This document shows positions 14,301 to 23,300 of a stretch of DNA of 64,000 bases, one piece after another. The notes under the pieces are model-generated. The model was not told where the DNA came from. It saw nothing but the letters and a program-made list of their open reading frames with translations, and searched no databases. A program made the translations under genes and the position numbers. This DNA is from Lytechinus pictus. Lineage: Eukaryota > Echinodermata > Echinoidea > Temnopleuroida > Toxopneustidae. Positions within the stretch are counted from its first letter, which is position 1. The number at the start of each line of letters is the position of its first letter. The stretch is from the NCBI RefSeq assembly GCF_037042905.1, contig NC_087261.1, positions 10,864,217 to 10,928,216 of the forward strand. The letters are read 5' to 3'.

Positions 14301-17300
14301 ATTGTTTATCATTGAAAATAATAAATGAAAAAGTGATTTGGAAATGTGCAATATATATACATGTCACATCCCCTCCTTTCTTAAAATGGATGTAGAGTAA
14401 AACAATGTACAATGTACAGGCTACATCTTGTAATTAAAGTAATCGGAGGCAGGAGGGGGACTCCACAATCTACTCTATTTGTAAACTTGGAGATGCTGTG
14501 GCTGAGTAGTCTAAGGCACCTGACACATTAAAGTCCGGGGATTGATCCCCGGCCATGGCACTTTATGTTCTTATATCCTACTTCATATACATGTACCCAT
14601 CCAGTAACTACATGTAAGTGGGCACTTGTTTAAAACAAAACAACCCTCCCCCCCAAAAAAAATAAAAATACAAAAATACAAAAATAACACCTCCCGTAAC
14701 AGAGAGAGAGATGGGATTGCTGAATTGCAGCGGAGTAACTAAAAGTCGGAAAAAGAACAAAATGGTGGTGTCCATGCATAAGGATTGTGACGTCAACTCT
14801 AGTAGCACTTGTTCACTGCAACCACCTTGCCTGTCGGCATCTACATGTACATGTACATGTAGTATACAACATAGGCCTACATTTAAACAATTCATTGAAA
14901 TACCATACAGTTACAATTTTATTTTTCATTAGTTACTTGGGGATTATTTTTGTATTCACCAGAGTGCTCAAAAACTTAAATTTTGGGCATATTTTTGTGT
15001 AGGCCAGGGAAAGTAAAATTTCAAGAAAATTGTCATTTTTCAATACCTATTCTTAATTTAGAAATAATAATGAAAATAATTCAATTTAACTAAGAGCCAA
15101 GATATAGGATGAATAGTTGTGAAGAAACCTGACAGTGTAAAAAAATCAAGCATTTGTCCCCCAAAACAAGAGAGAATAAGCCAAGCATTGAAACCTTTCC
15201 CCACAGGGCGCAAACAGGAGAAGTAACAGAGAACAAGGTTACTAGCAATAACCTTGTTCATTGAATGAGTGGTATCACATGACAGTTTTGATATATATCT
15301 GTACATTTAGGAAATGCATTGTACATGCAGTCTAAATCATAGAGTGGTTCATATTCTCATAGTCTTTGGTGACACTGAATTTATTATGTATACATTTTAG
15401 CTGTCCATCAGTCTGGAAGAAATTGTACTGGTGACCTCAGCCAGGGGCCAGCCACCGGTGTACTTTCCGCTTCAACTCAGACCGATCCACCTTTAACAAA
15501 TTATACAATCAACATCTAGATTCTAGTTATTTTTCTGCAATATCATGAAATACGTCACTAGTCTATTAACTGCCATTTACTTTGTGAGGCATTACTGCTG
15601 GTAACACCTTTCAACTCCCACTATGTTTTTGTTTAACTCATTTGTAGTAGATGTATGACGTGCGTTCGATTAACGATGTTACAAAATGCTGTTTTGAAGA
15701 ACAATTTATGGATGAAAATTATTAATATTATTTAACAAATCATGAAATTTTAAACTTGATTAAAAATAATTATTATAATAATAATAATTATCTATAATCA
15801 CGTATTAGATTTTATTTGTTAAAAAAGATTCTTATCTATAAATTGTTCTTCAAAACGGCATTTTGTAACATTGTTATTCAAAGGTACGTCATACATAAGT
15901 GGTTCAAGGATCAAGCCTATTGTATAATTTTGCGTTGTGTACAAATGGATCGAGGGATCTACATGTACATGTACATGAGATTGGTCTGGTAAGAAACCTC
16001 AAATTTTTTACCTTTTTATTAACAAATTTTTGGAACCTCCATACACATCATAAGGCATATGAAGGTGTAAAGATAAGTAAAATCACAAACATTTACGTGA
16101 TTTCTATCTTTGTTTACATGTGTCTCTAACCTGGGGGGAGAGGGGGGGCACTCAGTATGTAATGCGTACTGGGTATGTGCCGCAGAGGGGACCCCCCATT
16201 TTTACACTCAAATTTCCGTTCCAGGGCATAGCATTTTCATCTTATTGAGAAAAAGAACAAAGAAAGCCGCATTTTCTCCTTATCAAGAGAAAAGAAATCC
16301 GCTCACAAAGTTTCGCATATTTTTCGTTACGCCGTTCCAGCCGCATTAGTTCGCTACAATGAGCTGCAATTTCGGTGAAAAGCTGACGCAGAGCGCTGTC
16401 CGACCATCGCCTCTGCGTGTATCGCCGGGCTAGCTGCATGCTAACACACAACGCTAGCATCAGTTTTTTTGTTAGACGTCTTCCGGCATGCTGCGGGACT
16501 CGAACCAACACACGTTCGCGTTGTCGTTGAGATCTAAGATCTCGCAATTCGTGTGAGTGATCTGGAACAGGCGCTCAGTCTAAGTCTAACCGACGGCTGA
16601 CAGAGGTGAGGCACCTCGCTGCCTCATCAACAGGGAAGCTCTCTCTTGTGTGTTCTTCCTCTGCTAAGGTCGGAGATCAACGGCGCCGTTGGAAGGGCCG
16701 CAATTCATTTAAGGCTCTAAGTTGCAATCATGAAGCACTGAGTAAGTTTTGACGTGTTGTGTGGAGGTTGCGTAAGAAGTATAGAATAAGCGTATGTAAT
16801 TGGGCTTTTGTGTTGCAGCTAATACGCCCAGGAGGTAAAAAAAGGACCGACTCTACAAAAAGAGCACTCTAGGCGACACCCCAATACTTACCCGCGTTAA
16901 TAAACTGGGACTCCACTCACGCGCATTTGGGCCGCCCTAGCTTAGAACTAAGCAATATTATCTAGAAATTGTTAAACTCTAGTCATAAAATATGTTCTAT
17001 TAAATAAATTGATAATGTTTAATCGGTACTCACCGGTTCTTTTGTTGCATTTTCAGACCATTTCTCACAATTCTTCGTAAATATTTGCGGCAAATTTTGT
17101 CGCCATAGACAGCTATACGTCCATCTTTATTAATAAATGGAGCGCCCTTTACGATAGTTGTTAATGCCGCGGAGAAATCGTTAGGCATTTTGGCCGTGTT
17201 CAAGGCGTTCTTTCTGTTTTATTTTTTATATTGAAGATTGTGCATTTGTTGAATAGCGCCGTCTACGTCAGGTATGAGATCGAGTGTATAAATACACTCT

Positions 17301-20300
17301 TCCAAAATAATTATGATTCTGACCTGGCGCTGTTTAACTTCAATCTCTTTCACCTAAATTAGCGATGAATGCTAGCATTATAAAATATATATTATTAACG
17401 TCTGACGAAAAGAATAATCAACCGATCAGCTGACGAGAACGCGAATCACGTGATCTTCATATCAGCTTCGATCGCGAGTCAGAAGTGAAGAGCAACTGCC
17501 CAGAAAATCAGGAAAAAGCCGTGAAAATGTAAGTTCCCCTTCATTTCTTTCATTTTTTTGTTGTTGCTAACGATGCATTTACACTATAAAATTATAATTT
17601 AAATAAGAGAAAGGAATATAGCTTGTACTTGTGATATAATATAGAAATATCCTGTTCTCAGAGATTTCTAACCAAAAATACTAGTGATGTCGCCTATGAC
17701 TATGAGGTCCATACATGTAATGTTTGGACCTCATTGGTACTAGGAGTGCAAAAAGAGCAGGGGTAGATTCACTCTAAGCACCAAGGCTATTAATTCCTGT
17801 GTTAAAAAAGTGAGTGCACGCGAATTAAATGTTGGACTTAAATTACTAGATCTTACCATGGAGCTCCATGACAAAATCTGTTCTTAAATTAGAATCTAGA
17901 TATTACTAAATTGAAAAAATGAATAAATAGTACTCGCCTGGTCTTTTCTTGGGGTATTGAAGCCTTTTTGTCCAGAACTTGCTCAACTTTTGCGGCAAAT
18001 TTTGTCGCCATAGGGTTGTGCACATTCTCGTTTAGTACTGGTTGTCACGTGACACGGCAATGTCGTTAGGCTGTTTGGCCTGTATTCAAGGCGTTCTATC
18101 CGTTATGATTTTATATTGAATGAAGCAAATTCCATCAGGTATAGGCCCCTATCAAGTCAAAATCGATACAGGGATCGAGAGGGGGGGGGGGGGGGGGTGG
18201 AGCCAAAAATTTCCCAGTCACATGGTATGAAAATGATATTTTTTATGATTGTCCACGATCGATCATTAGGGCAAACCCGTGTGTGGCAGTACGGTAGCGT
18301 GATGAGTAAAAGAAAAATGAAATAAAATAAAGAAAGAGGGCCAATGTAGGCATACATGGCGCGTGGGAATAAAGTTGCTTTATATGTTCCAAGCGAGTGA
18401 AGCAAGCGAGAAAAAAACTTTTCGTGCAAATCTAAATTTGAGATAGATATCTTAACTTACACTTTTCCTCTTCTTTTCATTAATTCCCTTCATTTCTTTT
18501 TTATCTTGGTTGTAGAACTTTCGGGGGCCCCTAGGCCTAACCCTTCCATCGTGTACCCCCAGTGCAATATCAGCAGGTGGGTCTCGATAACTCTGGATAT
18601 TTAGCAATTAGACCTATTTATAGAAAAACATAACGTTAATGTTTTGACCCCTTCCCCCCAAAAAAAGGAAAAACAATAATAAACTAAGTTATATACATCC
18701 CCCTTTTCTCATTTCGCTTTTTATTTTCTCTATTCCCTCCTTATTTTTTTTGGGGGAGGGACCTTTTCGGGGGGCACCGCCCCTAGCTACGCGCCTACCA
18801 GATGAAGAGGCGAGCGAGCAAAACCTTTGTCACTTTTATTACAAATATCAATTTTGCAATAGATTTTGACATAACATTCGGAATTATTCTCGCATGCATT
18901 TTCTTTCCTTTTGCTTTTTTATGGCCTTTTATTTCTCTTCCCTTTCTCTTTCTGTCTTTCTTTCTTTCTTTCTTTTCCTTCCTTCATTCCTTTTCTCTTA
19001 TCCCGTTTTTTTTTTGGGTGAAATCCACTGGACCGGGGATCAAGGGCCAGCCTGCATGCCCCCGGCGGTTTACGCCTCTGCCGTGGATGTAAGCTATATA
19101 TACGCATGATCTTAATCTTCATTATGATTCAAACTATAGAGGCGCATCCAAGATTTTCCAAATTAAGTAGGGGGGGGGGGCGGGGTGAATTTTCTCAAGT
19201 AAAATTTGACAACTCCCAAAAAAGGTTCTTACTAAAAAAAAAAAACCGGTCATTATATTGTCTCGCGTAAAGTTTGACAAGTTAAAAAAAAAGGGTCACT
19301 CAAAATGAAAGTCATTTTGTCCCCGTAATATTCGGCAAGCCCCCCCCCCCCCACAAAAATAAGAAAAGGGAAAGTCATTTTGTCCACGTGATATTTGGCA
19401 ACCCCCCCCCCCAAAAAAAAAAAAAAAAAAAAAAAAAAAAGGTTTTAACTATAGCAATGATCGAAGGTCCTTTTGTCTCGCGTAAAATTTGACAATTTTT
19501 TTACAAAGTTGTCACTAAAAAGAAGGTCATTTTTTCCACCATTGATTATATTTGGCAAGCCCCCAACCCCCACCCCATAAAAAAGTTTGTCCCTAAAAGT
19601 GATGTATAGAAAGTCATATTGTTAATTTGTTCCCAGTAAAATTTTGAATTTGGCAATTAAAAAAAAAGGCCAAAAAGAGAAAAGAATATGAACGAAATAT
19701 CCCCATTACAAATAATGCTGTACGTGATTCTCATGAGGGGGGGGGGGGGGGCACATAACTAGTATTAATAACATATTTAATTCCAAAATGTTTACTATAA
19801 ATCTCAAAAGGGGGAACGGGCAGAAATGCTCACCCCAACCCCCCCCCCGCCACTGATTCCAATCAATAATGACTTTTCTCTGCAATACTGATGCTTTGAT
19901 AGGTACGCCACTGATAATTCAAATCTTCATCCAAATCTGTTGAAACTTACCTCAACATAAAGAAAATGTGTCACCCATTACGATGATGCATTGATTAAGA
20001 CATATGATGAAGAATAACTCAAGTTATGATTTTTTTTAAAAATGATTTCTAAGTATTATCCATTCCGAACGAATTGTCGACCATCGAGTATCAATCACCA
20101 CCGCGCATGCGCATTCGGGGATTGCCAATTCGGGGCGGAGATTTTACATCGCGCATAAACGCTTCTCGCGGCATGGTGACGAAGCGTAAGTGCGCATCAT
20201 TTGTGAATGAGATTGGTCATTTTCGCGGCGCTCATAAATATGCATGTGCGTTCATGATACGCATATATCGCAGTATTTTGTTGTTTTGCAAGGCACAGTG

Positions 20301-23300
20301 TGCAAGACGATTGATTTGAGACTTGAAGTTAATTTCACATGTTTTAACTAGATTATCTGAATTACAGTGCACAATTACGACATGGAAGACCATTGGGATG
20401 GATTTCAAATATAATTGTAAGTGAGTTGATAACATTTGGTTTTGCATCTTTCTTTTTTCAAGTTGTTTTGAGATCGAGAATTTTTTCTTTCATTTTAATC
20501 ATCATTTCTTGTTTCTTGTCTGTCCACCGCAATTTTTTGTAGTCCTATGTTAAATTTTCCCCTTCAGTACACTGATGCTTGAAAGTATGAAACCGAAAAA
20601 TGCACCCCCCCCCCCGCGTTCATCCTTTCTCTCGATCCCTAACAATAACATTAAAAAGGATAATTACATAAGCTGATACTAGATAGAGTTTTGACAAGTT
20701 ACTAAAGTCGTTTTTTTTTTTTTTTTTTTGGAGAGGCGGGGTGGGGGGGGGGGGGGTGATGTAATTCCCATTTTTCCCCCCTCATTTTTTGTTTTTATTC
20801 GTGACTTGATATCCTTGCCTTTATGTGATTTCCTATGCATGCTCAATCCTTGAAACTTTACATAATTTTAAAATATTTTTACAGATCCATAGTACACCAT
20901 ACAGAACTTTTTTTAAAGGAGCTAGTCTCAAGTTTGTCTCTCTGTTTTGTTTCCTTTTCTGTGAGTTCCTTTCTTCTCATTTTGTTCCTCTCCTGTACTA
21001 ACTTTACAACCATTTGCTTTTGTTTTTGCTCCTCTAGCCTCACTTTTTCCCAATTTCATTGCATTCATTATTTTGTTTTCTCTTTCATCTACAGGAAATT
21101 TTTGTAGCCAGGAGGCTGTATCATTTGATGAAAACATCAGTTTGGATTCGACCTTACCACAGAAATGTTAGGGGCCCTATGAAGCGTTGCATCCGCTCTG
21201 CCAAACTGCCTCTCACCCGAGATATTTGTAGAACTACACGATGCACTTTCTGCAGCAAGATCCAGCTAAAGTTGTGATGAACTAGCATATAATAGATTTC
21301 TTATATTCATAACATTCATCATTCCAGTTCTTAATTGATATTTCAAAAGTTTAATAAATCACTTTTTAATACATGCATTTAATATATTTCTTATATTCAT
21401 ATCATTCATCATTCCAGTTCTTAATTGATATTTCAAAAGTTTAATAAATCACTTTACATGCATCATATTGAGCTGTACACTGAATCTTGCCTCATAAGAT
21501 CATTTGGCTTCATCTCTACATAATACCCCCCCCCCCCAGCAATAAAAAATGAAAATCTAATAAAACAATAGAGCTGCAGGCAGTAGCGTACCTAGGATTT
21601 TTCACAGGGGGGGGGGGCAAAATCGTCCGCCCAAAAATTTGACAAGCAAAAAAGTCTTCAACCACAAATAAAGGATTTCGTACCAGAAAAAAAAATTACA
21701 AGCCAAAAAAAAAAAAAGGTCCTCAACAGGTTATTAAGTACATTTCGCACCAGAAAAAAAAAGGTCTTAAACTTCAAAGGAGGGGGCCACCGGTGGCTCA
21801 TCAGGGGGGGGCAGGGATACGTCCCTTGCATGGGTTGTGACTCGTCGGGGGGGCAGTCTGCCCCCCCCCCATAGGTACGCTAGTGGCTGCAGGTCCACCC
21901 ACCCATCTGTATCAACCATTACCTCCAATGAGAATACCTAATTTTAAATTTTATTGAGCAACTTCATTAATACTGTTAAAATATCCCAATTTATATTTTT
22001 ATGTGGAGTTAATTAATGTAACCAATGCCAACAAGGAAAAAAAATAAAATGAATACTTTCATGTGTCAGTGTGGATTTGTCATTTCTTTTTTAAATTTAT
22101 TTTAACATTCAGATCTGTATGTGTATCCTTTTGAAACACTATGTTCCTTCTCTTCTCTACTGCATGTGCCAAATTGTTTTTTTTTCGCTCATACTTCTTA
22201 AATAAATCATGAAAAAATTACATAAAGTCTAAATAAAAATATGTAAACAGACATACAAGAAAAAAGTGTTAGTTTGGGGTGATAGAAAATGTTAGAAGAC
22301 AGTTGGGGGGGGGGTGAGATAAATCAATTGTTTCTTTCTTGTCAATTTAAAAGCTGCAATTCACATTTGTGAATAATTAAGTAGTTGGTAGAACAATTCC
22401 TGCTTAAAGTTGCAGTCTGAATGGAATGCAGGATCGCCAAGAACAAAGCCCAGAGGCAGAGGTGGGGTTGGTTTTTTTAAGGCGGCATTTCCATCACGCT
22501 TTCTTGGAACCACAGATATTCGACGGCTCAGCCCAAGTCTGTTCATTGTTGGGCCCCTCGACTTCAGATCAGTAAGTATTGCCATGCTCAAATGGAGATA
22601 AGAAATTAATCTGAATGAAAATAAAAATATGAAAACAAAAGAAAATTAAAATGATAATGAATTAAATTAGATCTAGGCCATTCATTTTTAAAATAATAAA
22701 AATGTAAAGATTGATTAGGCCAAAAGAAATCATGTTACATGAATTTTCAACAGAATATAATCATCAAATAATAAATCAAGACTAAAGTAAATTACCTAAA
22801 GTAAAGGCTAAAATTAGGTTCGAGAAGATTCAGAAAGTTGTTGCGTCATTTGCCATTTTTTTTCAATATTTTATTCAATCAAAATTAATGTGTGTCAGTG
22901 TGGGATATATTTCTGATTTCTACATTTGTGTCTGGTTTTCAATTCCTAATTTATAAAAAAGAAAAAGTTTTTTTAAATCAAAGAAATACCAGACATATCA
23001 CGGTAGACGGTCTGCTACACAAATTCCAATGCGCAGGACTACACACCGCGGGCAACCAAAAACCCTAGCAGCCGCCATAAATGAGCCCGCGAAACGCGTC
23101 GCCAAACTTAAAAAAAAATCCCACGAAACAAATAGCAAGGGCGTTTAACATTCGTCCGTGGCAAATGGTGGCAAGAAATGCTGCCATGAATGAGGTAAGA
23201 AATGAAAGCTTACGACTTCAATTTTCGAGTAGCATATGTATTTTTAGCGTAATATGTCTGATAATTCCATGAAAATAACATATAATGATGATTTGATGCA

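Noticed and set aside
16242-16547. 101-codon Arg-rich minus frame and a B-box-like GGTTCGAGTCCC
   Set aside because: No splice signals at its edges and no tRNA cloverleaf could be drawn around the B box; kept only as an unexplained GC-rich stretch.
18802-19122. overlapping frames of about 70-96 codons
   Set aside because: Generated by TTTCTTTC-type low-complexity sequence.
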